Positions 13,483-24,230 of a stretch of DNA of 64,000 nucleotides are shown here, in pieces. The stretch is from Cricetomys ansorgei. Lineage: Eukaryota > Chordata > Mammalia > Rodentia > Nesomyidae. The translations under genes and the position numbers were made by a program. How positions within the stretch are numbered: the first letter of the stretch is position 1; every line of letters begins with the position of its first letter. The notes under the pieces were generated by a model that saw only the letters and a list, made by a program, of their open reading frames with translations, did no database searches and had not been told where the DNA came from. The stretch is from positions 4,608,501-4,672,500 of the forward strand of contig JAMJFZ010001133.1 of assembly GCA_026225945.1 (NCBI GenBank). Direction: 5' to 3'.

Positions 13483-14225
13483 ATGTAGCTGTAGATTTGG
13501 GTTCAAAACAGTTTATTATTTGACTAATTAAATCACTGATCCCAAACCCTGGAATACTTTGACCTCCTTACCATCTAATCTTCAGTTTAGAACTGGAAGG
13601 TTTCAGTCTTAGCCTCCATACAATCTAATTTACCTCCAAGACTTACTTCTGAATGAACCACTCTGACAAGTTCCTTCTGAACTCTGACTTTTCTGGTTCA
13701 GACTCAAACTCTTCTTCAAGCTGACTGGTTCAAACTGACATTCTGAGCCAGATGACTGTTTCTGACTGAACTCTTCTGACTCCATCTTACTCTGGCTGAT
13801 CCTCTGACTGCCTCAGACTGAACTGCTCTGCTTGGCTTAAAACAGACTCACCCTTCCACTCTGATACGGGCTTGTTCTTAAAGCTGCATCTGAGTCTCTG
13901 TCTCTCCCTGACCTCTTATTGCCTCAAGTCAGTCACTCTGCTCCTCAGTCAGAGTACTTCATTATCTCTGTCTTGTTCTCCTTCAGACTGCTTGCCTTAT
14001 GTGACACTGACTATTTCTGAGCTCTGCTTCATGTATCTACTTCCATACTGTTTATATCTTAGGTATTAAAGGGATGGACCAGCACTGCCTTCTGAATACT
14101 GGGATTAAAGGTAAGTACCAACCTTCTAACATTCTTTCTATCTGAACTACACAGGCCTCTGAATGTGATTCTTCCATATAGACCCCTGGTGTATAGATCC
14201 ATTCTAGCTATCACACAGGCCTACT
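13483..14225 (-). repeat. LTR-like dispersed family, copy 1 (minus)
   Basis: Copy of a family found five times in the window. In the element's own orientation it ends with a GAATAAA-like poly-A signal (complement of 'tttatt' at 13512-13517) just before 'aacccaaatctac', matching copies 3-5. The body is CTGACT-rich (AGTCAG in sense), with the complement of 'cctttaatcccagtattca' near 14085-14110, and the other end carries 'acacaggcctctgaatgtg', the complement of a motif in copies 2 and 4. No coding capacity. I think of RMER1-like or other non-autonomous LTR elements but cannot confirm a name. Confidence 0.6.
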
Positions 14226-14640
14226 CCTCTACACAATTTAAGAGAGAATGAATTTTAATTTGGAGGCGAATCACTTGGTCCCCGAGTGTGAATGGTTTTT
14301 ACTGTAGATGTGTGTTTAAAGATTTCTCACTTGAGTTTCCTGAATTTGTGTATTTTATTGTGGAGCTGCCAGAATCACTGTAGACTATTACAATGAGCCA
14401 AAGAGAACACAAGTTGGTCAATAGTGAGGACATTTCAAAATGGTGGTTAAAAGTCAGTAGGGTTATTTGGGTATAGGTAGACTTCTTCTATTATGAATTT
14501 ATTCATCAACTTTCTTTAGTGTAGTGGAAGCCATTATTTGTGATGATAAACATGTAGCCCAGTTTCTGCTATATGATAGGCAACAGCTCTACCTTGAAGC
14601 ATCAGTCTCTGCATTTATTTATGTCTTTATGCATTTTATT

Positions 14641-14787
14641 TATTTTTGTAATTTGGAGACACGGTGTGTCACTAAGATTTTCAGACTGTCTTTGAACTTG
14701 GTCTGTTCTTAGGCAGGTCTTAAGTTCTAGATACCCCATACTTACATTCCCAAACAGCTGGGATTACAGACTTCCATAGCCATACCT
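14641..14787 (-). repeat. Old B1/7SL-type SINE, minus strand
   Basis: Plus strand reads 'ggagacacggtgtgtcact', 'tttgaacttggtctgttctt', 'cagctgggattacagac', 'catagccatacc': the order of an inverted, diverged 7SL-derived monomer. More diverged than the B1 at 46.7 kb. Confidence 0.6.
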
Positions 14788-16419
14788 ATGAAGTCTCACC
14801 CTGACTTGTGATTTCACTGATCCTATCATACCTATCTCTAAAATTTTACCTAGATTCTAATCTATCATAAAAGGTCAAAATTTACAATAAAAACCTACAA
14901 ATACAAACTGATCATTTTCATACATTCTGTTTCTCAGGCTCATATAAAGGCATACATATTAGATACAGCTTGAATCCAGTTATGTTTATTTAATCACATT
15001 CTTTAATGTTGCCTTTTGAAAGTGGAATTTAAATGTACCAGCCTGTACTTACAAAATTATTGATTTTTGTTGAATTCTAATGCATATTTTTATACATTAT
15101 TTCTGTTTATCCAAACATGACTGCTATAAGACAAGAACCAAGAAAAATCTATTTAAAATGGATACTATCAAATAGAAGTTCTTTTCTATAGAAATGAAGA
15201 GAAAATTTTTTTTTTTCTTCACTGGGCACATAGTAAATGAGCTGCAGTAACACTAAGGAGATTTAATTCAGTGACCTAATCTACAAAAGGCTTTTAATTC
15301 CATGTAGCACTAGCCGAATCAACATCATTATGATGATCCTAGAGAGATAATCATATCTGATTATGCTTTATATTTATGCTTACAAGTACATACACACACA
15401 AACACACACACACACAAAGTGGTGAATATTAATGAAATGAATCAGCCATTGTGTTGCTCTTGAATGTTTTTCATTTTATTCTTTACATTTTTTAGCTAAA
15501 TTATTTTCATTGGCAATAGTAAAAAAAAATGTATCCTCTAAATTGAATGAATATCCATGACATATAAATAAATGTTTTGATATTTGATAATGTAATCACA
15601 AAGATATAGTCATGGAATTTTATAGAATCAAAGGTAAAGGAGGATCAGAGCAGAATTTAAAACCTTTTTATACTTAAAACATTGTTATAAATCACAAGAA
15701 ATTGGCAAGTATGTCAAAAAATTTCCATAGTGTGACCAAAGTGGCCACTTTACTATGATTGATCATAGATGTCAGTTCTCTAACAATTGTCTGTAACGCT
15801 AAATTAATGGGAATGTCTTTATTTTAGTTTACTCATTGTAAAGAATGATAAATGATAAATAAATGATAAATCTAATTCTTCTTATTTCTATGTGTCAGAC
15901 AAATATCAAAGTAATTATAAGAAAAAATCTCAAAGATTTTTCTGCTATTTTATAAAATTTATACAAAACCAGTATTCTCTTATATTATGTTATTGCAAAA
16001 AAAAATGAGAAAATTATCTATAAGAGAAAATTTTCTATATCTCTGATTGGAAATTCTAATCTACTTTCCAGAAAATGTAACTGTTAATTCCTAGAGTGAG
16101 AAGACATACCTCGATGGAAACTGTGTTGGGGCAAAGTTCAGAACCCCTTTGTTGGACAAGTAGGAGGAAGAGGAAGATAAAAATGCCCTTCTCACAATCC
16201 TCTGCAAGGCATGTCCTCCATGACTAGTCTCTAAATCCTAAAAAGTTTTCCATCTTCCAACATCATCAAGACTAGGACCAGATTTTAGGTCACATTCTAG
16301 ATCCAAACTATGATAGTGCATTTTATTCAAGAGAATTATTCTGCTGCAAAAAGATTGGAATATAGAGAAAACTACATAAAACAATATGGAATCATTTACA
16401 ATCACTACTACTAATTGTA
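14788..16419. other. Unrecognised sequence with (CA)n at 15392-15416
   Basis: Holds a short CA repeat. 16090-16320 looks like a worn LTR or L1 fragment ('catcatcaagactaggacc') of unknown family. 'aatgataaataaatgataaa' near 15850 is a small tandem. Confidence 0.4.
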
Positions 16420-17505
16420 AATTGTAGCAATAGATGTACAGTTTATTCTTTGCTAATTCAATCCCTTGCCCTTAGAGGGTTTCAGCCTCCATTCAGTCTT
16501 ACACTCTAATCTCTAATCTTAAGCCTAGAATTGGAAGGCTTCAGTCCCCATACAATCTAATCTTATAAATACAGGCATGGACCTAAGAGGCTTCTGCCTC
16601 CAAGACTTACTGCTGATTGAGTTCACTTTGACTATCTGTCTTCTGAACTCAGAGTAAACTCAATTGACTCTTCTGGCTGGCTGATTCAACTCACTAACCA
16701 TTCCTATTTAAACTCTTTTCCAAGCTGACTGGTTCAAACTGGCATTCTGAGCCTGTTGACTATTTCTGACTCAACTCTTCTGACTCTGGCTGACTCTGAT
16801 TGACCTCTCTGACTGAACTGAACTGCTCTGCTAGGCTTCAAACTGATTCCTGCTGTTATCTGACACCCCCAAACTAATTCTCCTTGTGCATGCTGAACTG
16901 CCTCTATCTTATCTGACTGACAGCTGGGTATGCTGTGTCTTGTCCCCCTTCTGGCTGCTTAAGACTATCTACCTCATACTGCCTTTGTAACTGACTCTGC
17001 TATAACTGACTCTTCTGAAACTGACTCTGTTCTGAGATGAGAACCTACTTTTATATTGTGAGAGTTGGACATGTTCTTACTCTGAGTCATTCTGAAAACT
17101 CTTCTTCTGATTCATGACTTTGCCTGCCTCTCACTCTGACTCACTATCAGACTTGGGATTAAAGGTTTATACTCACTCTACATTTTACTCTGGCTCTGAC
17201 TTTCCACTTTTCAGTGGACTAGCATGCTCTGATTCAATCTCCTTTTCCTTTCTTTCTCTCGATCTCTACTGCTTCCCTCATAACTGAACTGAATGTAAAC
17301 ACTGAACTAAAAACCATAAACTGAGACCTTTGAGCTGAGAACTTTGTCCTACTTCTGAACTGACTGCTTCCTTTTACATTCTGAGAGCTGCAATTAAAGG
17401 TGTGTGCCACCATTGCCTTCTGATTGGGTTACTTAAAGGCATATGCTACATTCCAGCCAGATCACACAGGCCTTGAATATAATTCTTTCCCAGAGCAGCC
17501 ATATT
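16420..17505 (-). repeat. LTR-like dispersed family, copy 2 (minus)
   Basis: Longer copy of the family at 13483-14225. Complement of the poly-A signal at 16442-16447, next to 'gtagcaatagatgtaca' (copy 5 has 'ggctacatctatcc'). The body is a degenerate array of ACTGACTCTG-type units; its complement aligns by eye with copies 3-5 through 'gagtcagagtgagaggcagg' and 'caaagtcatgaatcagaag'. B1-like pieces ('gcaattaaaggtgtgtgcc') lie near 17390-17410 and the 'cacacaggccttgaatat' end motif near 17464. Confidence 0.6.
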
Positions 17506-17565
17506 ATTGGGTTAAAAGATTAAATACTACTCTATAGTAAACATACATTTTTACACCCATACACA

Positions 17566-17716
17566 CATATTTACACACACACACACACACGTATGTAAGT
17601 ATGTGTGTATATGCATATATGTCTATATGTCTGTATGGCACAGTCACACTAACACACACACACAGACATATTTGCGTACACACACATGTGTGTGTGTGTG
17701 TGTGTGTCTGTGTGTA
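17566..17716. repeat. (CA)n and (TG)n microsatellites
   Basis: CA run at 17570-17590, then CA and TG runs facing each other at 17650-17716. The facing runs are self-complementary and could pair as a hairpin. Confidence 0.9.
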
Positions 17717-18544
17717 ATTGTCCAGGTGCCAATGTGAAAATCCTTTTAAATATAAAATTTTAAAGATTGACCAGTTTTATCTCAGGTATAGAATAACTCT
17801 GAAAAAGTTTAGGTAAGAATTTAATACATATGTAGTAGAAATTAAAGCTTTAAAATAGCCAATTTATTTCTAAATTTAAAAGGAAGCATAAGCCTTTAAA
17901 ATCATCCGATAAATAAAATAGATGTCTAATACATTTAGGATGAATACAAAAAATATCTTGTTCATAAAAGATACAATGTAAGCTTCTATAACTAATTTTT
18001 TCTTGAATGCTTATCAAGTTATTACCATTTTAGTCCAGACTACTTAGTGATACCACTTCTCAATTTCCTTTGTCTCAAACTAATATTTTGATTTAATCCA
18101 TTATTATTGAGGTCTTTTCTTATAATTAGGTTTTTGACATTATTAGTATAGAAGAAAATTCAAGTGCATCATGTACTTATTATATTCACTGCACGCTGAT
18201 AACAGTGCAGTGAGAGTACAGATAAACACCCATAATCACATGCTATACATATTTCATACATATTATATACAATAAAGGGAACTTTAATTTAGTGTTAATT
18301 ATATTAAACTATGGAACTGTTTATGTATTAGAACCCATAAGACAGGAATATAAGAGAGCTCTAGATCATCCCCAATATCGAAATGACTTCCCTTTGTGAA
18401 AATGAGTCATGAAGAATTGTCTGTCTATTAATTCCTTGGCCATAATTTTCATCCTTGTTTAGCATATCATACATATACTCTTCTCTTAGGCTCTGGTTTC
18501 TTAGCATATATTTGATAATAATGTGGATTACTGTATATAAAGGC
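17717..18544. other. Unrecognised AT-rich sequence
   Basis: No gene or repeat recognised. Confidence 0.4.
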
Positions 18545-19110
18545 ATCCATTCTTTTATATCATGGAGTACAATACCATTGTGTCAACAAACTGAAATTCA
18601 GTCATCTACCTATCCATCAAAAAACATCAGGGTTATCTATAATTTTATGTGAAAATAAATCATGTATGTATATTATAATTATACAATGTTTTAGAATGTT
18701 AATTTATTTTATAGTTTTACTTCCCAATTTTTTGACCATTTCTTGCTTGTATACAAATTACACTGTTTTCATATTCCTGCCCTTCTGTTATTTTCTCTTA
18801 CTGACTTCCCATTCCTGCTCACATCCTCTTTCCTCCCAACAGTCCCTATGTCTTCTGTGTGTGCCTGTGTTGTGTACATTGTTGCAGCTACTGTGTATCC
18901 ATGATTGTCATAGCCAGGTTATACCCAGAGACAGTATTTTGAATTATTCTTGCCCATCCTCTGGCTCTGAAATTTCTGTCACCTACTATTCAACAATGTC
19001 TCCTGGGTACCATAGTAGGTGATACAGATGTTCCATTGAGGGCTGAATGTTCACCAGTATTTTATTCTCTGCATTTTGAAAATTTACATTTTTATTAGAG
19101 CATAAAATTT
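18545..19110 (-). mobile_element. L1 fragment, minus strand
   Basis: 18750-19110 shows the complement of an old L1 3' UTR: 'tgtcttctgtgtgtgcctgt', 'acccagagacagtatttt', 'cccatcctctggctctgaa', 'acagatgttccattgaggg'. 18545-18660 ('tggagtacaataccattgtg', 'aaacatcagggttatc') resembles the ORF2-tail side of another L1 piece, so two fragments may be joined. The 118-codon plus frame at 18666-19022 is antisense L1, not a gene. Confidence 0.65.
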
Positions 19111-19334
19111 ATATTTACGTGGGGTAATCAACAGACAGTGGAGTTGCTACCTTTTATTGTAACGCTATGATTAGATTTGAAAGAATATAATAAGAAAACA
19201 TTGTATGACCTCTCTGGTCTGTTGAGTTTCAGTTTTTTTTTTTCTTCTACATGTAATTACAACTTTAACACCATTATCATTTGTGTATATATACCTTGCC
19301 CTGATTTTCACTTAAAAATCCTTTGTGGTTAGTG

Positions 19335-19440
19335 CTTGTACTGATTAGTTTTATGTCGACATGACATAACTAGTCATTTGGGAAGAGGCAACCTCAATTG
19401 AGAAAATATATACATATTTATGATTAAAATAATCTATGTG
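19335..19440 (+). mobile_element. MaLR-type LTR 5' fragment
   Basis: 'tagttttatgtcgacatgac' and 'catttgggaagaggcaacct' then 'caattgagaaaatat' match the start of a common rodent MaLR-like LTR. Only about 100 bp remain. Confidence 0.55.
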
Positions 19441-19611
19441 ACCAATAAACATAACATTGGCATATTTTATCCTTTGTAATATATTTTGTCAACAAATCCA
19501 CTATCTCATCATGTTTGAACTAATTTTAATTGCTTTTCACATTTTGTCTTTTGTGTATATACTTAAACTCAAAATTTGTCAATATTAAATCAATTCTTAT
19601 TACTATGAAAT

Positions 19612-19680
19612 TGTTGGGGTCTATGACTAGATAGTAACTCTCACACACTAATTTCACTCAAAAGCAAGATTTATTTAGTG
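19612..19680 (-). mobile_element. Possible LTR end (R/U5), minus strand
   Basis: Complement reads an 'aataaatcttgcttttgag' poly-A region and ends 'gaccccaaca', typical of an LTR 3' end. No U3 is visible beyond the purine tract. Confidence 0.3.
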
Positions 19681-19748
19681 AAAGAAAAGAAAAGAAAAGA
19701 AAGGAAGGGAAGGGAAGGGAAGGGAAGGGAAGAAGAGAGGAGAAAAAG
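19676..19748. repeat. (GAAAA)n/(GGGAA)n purine tract
   Basis: 'aaaagaaaagaaaagaaa' shifts to GGGAA units, then GA-rich. A polypurine run over 60 bp that could adopt triplex (H-DNA) structure. Confidence 0.9.
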
Positions 19749-19754
19749 AGATGA

Positions 19755-20505
19755 GAAAAAGCAGTGGATGAAGACACAGGTAGCAGAAATCAGGAGTCAG
19801 TGTCACATGGGAAGTGATGTCTGAGATGAATCAGAGTGAATGGTAGACAAAGTGACTAATCAGAGGAAAAGTTAGCAGAATAAAGACATGCCCAACTTGC
19901 AGGAGAGAAGGCAGGCTCTCAGTTCAGTAAAAGAGAATTACATATGAGTTAGAGGCAGTTATAGAAGTGAGTTGAGAAACAATCAGTAAGAAGGTTGGTG
20001 AACAGTCAGTAAGTGAGTTGAGAAGCAGGATGAAGAGTCAGTTTAGGAGAAGTAAAAAGAGTAAGTTGAAGAGTGAGTTACAGAGGAGTGGAAGCTGAGG
20101 CTGGAGTGACTTACAGAGCAGGCAGTTGAATCGATTAGTTACAGAGCAGGATGGAACAGAGAGAACTCAGGGAGAGACATAGAGACACAGCAGAGCTAGG
20201 CAGAAGAATCCCAGAAGAGGGTTTGAGTTGAACCAGAAAAGTAAGAGTTCAGAAGGAGCTAAACAAAGTGGCTCAGTCAGCAATAGGTCTCAGAAGGCTA
20301 AAGCTGAAGTCTTCTAGGTATGGGCTGGCAGGTTAAATGTTCTAGATTGTACGAAGGCTGAAGACTTCCAGTTCAAGGATTAAAAGTAGGTTGTAAACAG
20401 TCCAAAATATTCTAGGGCTCCAAAGCTCCAAGGCTAGAACCAGTTATTTAATTAGGCAAAAGAATAAAACTGTCTTTTTTTCTGAATCAACATCTATATG
20501 TGGTG
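19755..20505 (+). repeat. LTR-like dispersed family, copy 3 (plus)
   Basis: Starts near 'gaagacacaggtagcagaa', then 'gatgtctgagatgaatcaga', 'actaatcagaggaaaagtta' and 'gacatgcccaactt', shared with copies 4 and 5. The middle is degenerate repeats of GAGT(C/T)AGTTA-type. Near the end are 'ttctagattgtacgaaggct' (shared with copy 4) and a GAATAAA signal at about 20463 followed by 'caacatctatat'. Non-coding. Confidence 0.6.
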
Positions 20506-20533
20506 AATCTATATCAACATCTGATATCTACTA

Positions 20534-20760
20534 CTACACCTGTGGTTGAACAACTCATTTATACACAGCAGGAACTATGTTGGGTATTGGATCTAAAATA
20601 TCAGGAATCAGTTCATGGTGATGAAATTCTCCGAGTCTGGAGGACTGCTACACCTGTGGCTGAAGAACTCATTTAATACACTATAAGAACTATGTTGGAT
20701 ATTGGATCTAAAATATCAGGAATCAGTTCATGGTGATGAAATTCTCTGAGTCTGGAGGAG
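20534..20760 (+). repeat. Tandem duplication, two units of about 114 bp
   Basis: The segment from 'ctacacctgtggttgaac' at 20534 to 20647 repeats from 20648 to 20760 with about a dozen differences. Both contain 'ggatctaaaatatcaggaat' and 'gttcatggtgatgaaatt'. It lies immediately downstream of family copy 3. Confidence 0.9.
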
Positions 20761-21904
20761 TCAGAAGTGGAAGAATTCAGCTACATTGTCTCCAACTCCC
20801 ATCTGATTTTGTGGGATCAAGTAGAGTAGTAACTAGCAGAGTAGTGGCTAGTATTTAATACTGACTTTCCCTGTGCAATATGGTACTGTCATACCCAGGC
20901 CTTGACTCATATACATATATCATTTATTTAATTTAACTTAAGCCTCTTTCAAATCTCCCCTTTGACCCTAACTCAACTTGTTTTTCAACGTAACATAACT
21001 TTTATATAGTAAAATTGTCCCATTATCTGTTCATTTATTTTTATGTTTTCTTTCTCTGTTCCTCAAGCTTAGGGCAAGGAATTGTATCTGTGCCTTGCAT
21101 CATCAATATGTGATTCTTATTCCCTGCTAGCTACATGGTGGGTTCTTTCTCTATCTCTACATAACACTGAAGTAATATATGACCATGTGATGGGCACTGG
21201 CCAAGGAAGAGTTGCATATTAATGTAAAACACTACATTACTGACTTTAGGTGATTTACATAGTTTTCCCCCTTTATCTGTGACCTACCATAATAATATCT
21301 TGATCTGATTTTGGGAAGAAAGATAATATCACACTGTGGTAAAACTTCAAAGACTAATGGGCAGAAATGAGGCTGGTGTGAGAGGAATGTGCATTGTGGA
21401 TGAGAAGCATGTCATTGCATTTAGAATCACTGATGTGCTAGAGTTTATTAACATCACCTAACAACTTTAAAGAGAAAAATCACCACAGGACTTTCTGAAA
21501 TAAAGCCTGCCTTTTGCATAGGAGTGTTGTTTTTCAGGTAGGAGATTATAGTTTTTACTCTCTCTGGTTCCCTTTTTTGTGAGTGTGCATACAGGGTGTA
21601 TACAATCTAGACAAGCCTGAAACCTGATGATCTGAGATTTTTATGACTAAATATCAGTGCTACAAATTAAAGTTAAAAATTAAAGATTCAAATTTATATT
21701 CTAATTATTTGAATCGATAACAATATAAGTTTATAAATTGAGATGGTACAGAAGGTGACATTTATAATAAAAAAGAAATAAAGTATGAAGACAAGACAAT
21801 TGAGAAGTAATTACTCTCACAGTTACATGATTCCTGTGAAATTATTGAGAGAGAAATGGAAAACAGTTCCAGAGGATAAAGGAGATACATCATATTTGTT
21901 GTTG
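20761..21904. other. Unrecognised sequence; possible old L2/MIR scrap
   Basis: 20761-20890 may continue the family flank. 21063-21130 ('gcttagggcaaggaattgt') faintly resembles the 3' end of old mammalian L2/MIR elements but is not secure. Confidence 0.35.
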
Positions 21905-22030
21905 TATTTAACCTTCACAATAATACTAAGATTCCATTAATCCTAGTATTATCTTGTACATGAAGAAACAGAGCTGAATGGAATCACATAGCCTTCTACA
22001 AGTTTATAGTAAAATCACAGGTAGATTTTA
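21905..22030 (+). repeat. MIR SINE
   Basis: 'taaccttcacaataatacta', a 'tgaagaaacagagctgaatg' core and 'cacatagccttctacaagtt' follow the MIR consensus order (TTAATCCTCACAA / GAAACTGAGGC / GTCACACAGCTAGTAAGTGG). An ancient insertion that predates the rodent repeats here. Confidence 0.65.
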
Positions 22031-22349
22031 TGGGCCAGTCATGAGTGCTTTTAAAAACCTGAAACAGCGATGGCAATAGGTGTCTGCTTCTCTAATGCCT
22101 CTGGAAATGCCTTCTGCATAGTACAGAAGGGTTAATTCCCAAACATCTCATTTAATAAATGTATTTAGTAGAAAAAAAATCAGTTCTGGTGGCACTCTGA
22201 TTTGAAAAATGCTGCTTATCTGCTCTATTTTTGTCAGTAGTTTATTTCTTTTTACTCTTTTCATAAAAATGTCACTCAAGTTATGTCTCCTGATATACTG
22301 TTAACTACAAAAGAGAGAACTATAACTGATATTAAGCAAAATAGCAAAC

Positions 22350-22680
22350 TATAGACATATATAATATATGTCTATAATAATAATAATATAATAATAATTA
22401 TAATATAATATAATAATTATAATATAATATTTTATATATATTATATATAATATGCTATATTATATATATTATATATAATATACTATTATAATAATGATAT
22501 AATAATATAAAATATGTTATGTTGTAATTTTATTGTAAACAAATTACAATTGTAAATAAATTATAAATAAGTATGTTGTAAATAAAAATATATTGTAAAT
22601 AAAATATACAATAATTTATAATTACATATTATACATTATAACATTAAAATATATTACATTATCATGTATATTCCTAGACA
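22350..22680. repeat. Palindromic (TATAA)n AT tract
   Basis: Over 300 bp almost without G or C. 'tatatattatatataatat' occurs twice at about 22436-22490, separated by 'gctat', and each unit is close to its own reverse complement. Strong cruciform potential and probable length instability. Confidence 0.9.
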
Positions 22681-23279
22681 AGAGCTATTATATAGTCAAT
22701 GTCTATTGATCTGATATTTCAAGGTTGATGATTTATTCTCTCTTCTACATGTCATATACATATTTTGCTTCAAAATAATTTTCTCTTAAAAGTTTTATAA
22801 TAGCTGCACTCACAACTGAATTGCAACAAGTCTGTTTATTTTGAGAATAGAAAGGATAAGGTCACTACAGCTGAAGTACCTCTCAAATCTGCACACAATG
22901 CTATGTTTCTATAAAACAAGGCACAAGCTTGATGTACTTGTGCTGCTTGGCTTCTTCAATCCCGCCTTGTTTTCTGAGTTCAAAAATCCAGTTAGTAGAT
23001 TTACATTTGCTTAGTGAATGATGGTCATATACTTTGCAGCAGAGCATAGTAATTTTCAAAATCCTTTATTATAGTATGAGGCTTGAGAATCAAGAGTGTC
23101 AGATGTGTGCCCTTCATGAGTCAGGAAATAGAAAATTATTCATAGAGAGTCCTTCAGGGTCTCTAGATATCAGGATGACCATTCTTGGTAAAATATCATT
23201 ACAAAATCTACCATTGTTGACTAACCAAACTTCTGAAATGTAATTTATTTACTTGATTTTTTTACCTGGAATAAGAATT
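22681..23279. other. Unrecognised sequence
   Basis: No gene. The 69-codon frame at 23034-23243 has no recognisable family. Confidence 0.4.
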
Positions 23280-23332
23280 AAAAAAAACAAACAAACAAAC
23301 AAAAAAAAAGACAGTAACAAAAAAAAAAACCC
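23280..23332. repeat. A-rich (AAAC)n tract
   Basis: Poly-A with four AAAC units, then a second poly-A run. May be the tail of an unrecognised plus-strand retroposon upstream. Confidence 0.8.
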
Positions 23333-23599
23333 TAACAATGTCATTTTGAGACTATTATCTCCAACAATGACAGGGGATCAATAACAACTATCATTTCTTT
23401 TTACATGATTATTGCATAATTCAAAGGATACAACAAGAGTAGAACCCCTGTATGCATTAATAATGATATACAAACATAGTCCACAGAGGCAGGTCAGATG
23501 GACATTTCTTTCCCTAAGACCCTGATACTATTCATTAAAATTGCTAAGTTTTATTACAGTGGCAAGCTCTTTGCCAAAGTTTTATTGCAAGGAATTCAA

Positions 23600-24230
23600 T
23601 GCTTTCTGAAAATAATTAAATGGCGATGACTAGAGCCCTTTGCTGTGCCCTCCCTTCTTGTGTGTCTCAGGATTTCCTGAATGAGGATGTCTTGACAATT
23701 TCTGAGAATTCTCTCCAGGCACCTGTCTGTTGGCCACTTTGGAACCACTCTAGGAACCACTCTAGCAGTTGTAGTTGATCACTGTGACTAGAATTGAAAA
23801 CCTTATCCAGTCAGCAACACCCCAAGGAGCTTGTGTTGCACTTGGAAAACAGCATTGAAAACACAATGGCTTCAGAGAACAGTAGAGGACCTTGGAAGCT
23901 CTGTTGAGCTTCCCCCTTTAGTTAGAAGAGGATTGCTCCCCCTGGTGCAGATGAAAAACTTTTATTTCCCTAAAGTGCTCAATTGTGATCAGTGTTTGTA
24001 TGAGTCCTGTGATTACTTTCTGTGTAATTCTAGTGATTGTTAAGCTTAATAATTGCCCCAATTACATGCCATATCATGCCACATTCCCTTTTGCCTATAT
24101 AAACAGGTCACTTTACAAATTTTAGGGGCTGGTCAGAAACTCACATTCTGTGTGATCTCTCGAGAATAGAAATACTAACCTTCAAATAAAATCATCTTTC
24201 TCAGTAGTCTTCGACTTCAAATCTGTCACA
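23600..24230 (+). mobile_element. Candidate solo LTR, family unknown
   Basis: Promoter and poly-A spacing is LTR-like: TATA box 'ctatataaac' at 24095-24104, and AATAAA at 24185-24190, 81 bp downstream. Upstream U3-like sequence contains a local direct repeat 'ggaaccactctag' (about 23741 and 23753). Neither terminal TG/CA nor a target duplication is clear, so the ends are guesses. The frame at 23831-24043 has no retroviral motif. An old mRNA retrocopy is the alternative. Confidence 0.35.

Noticed and set aside
18666..19022. 118-codon plus frame with hydrophobic start
   Set aside because: Mostly antisense to an L1 3' UTR.
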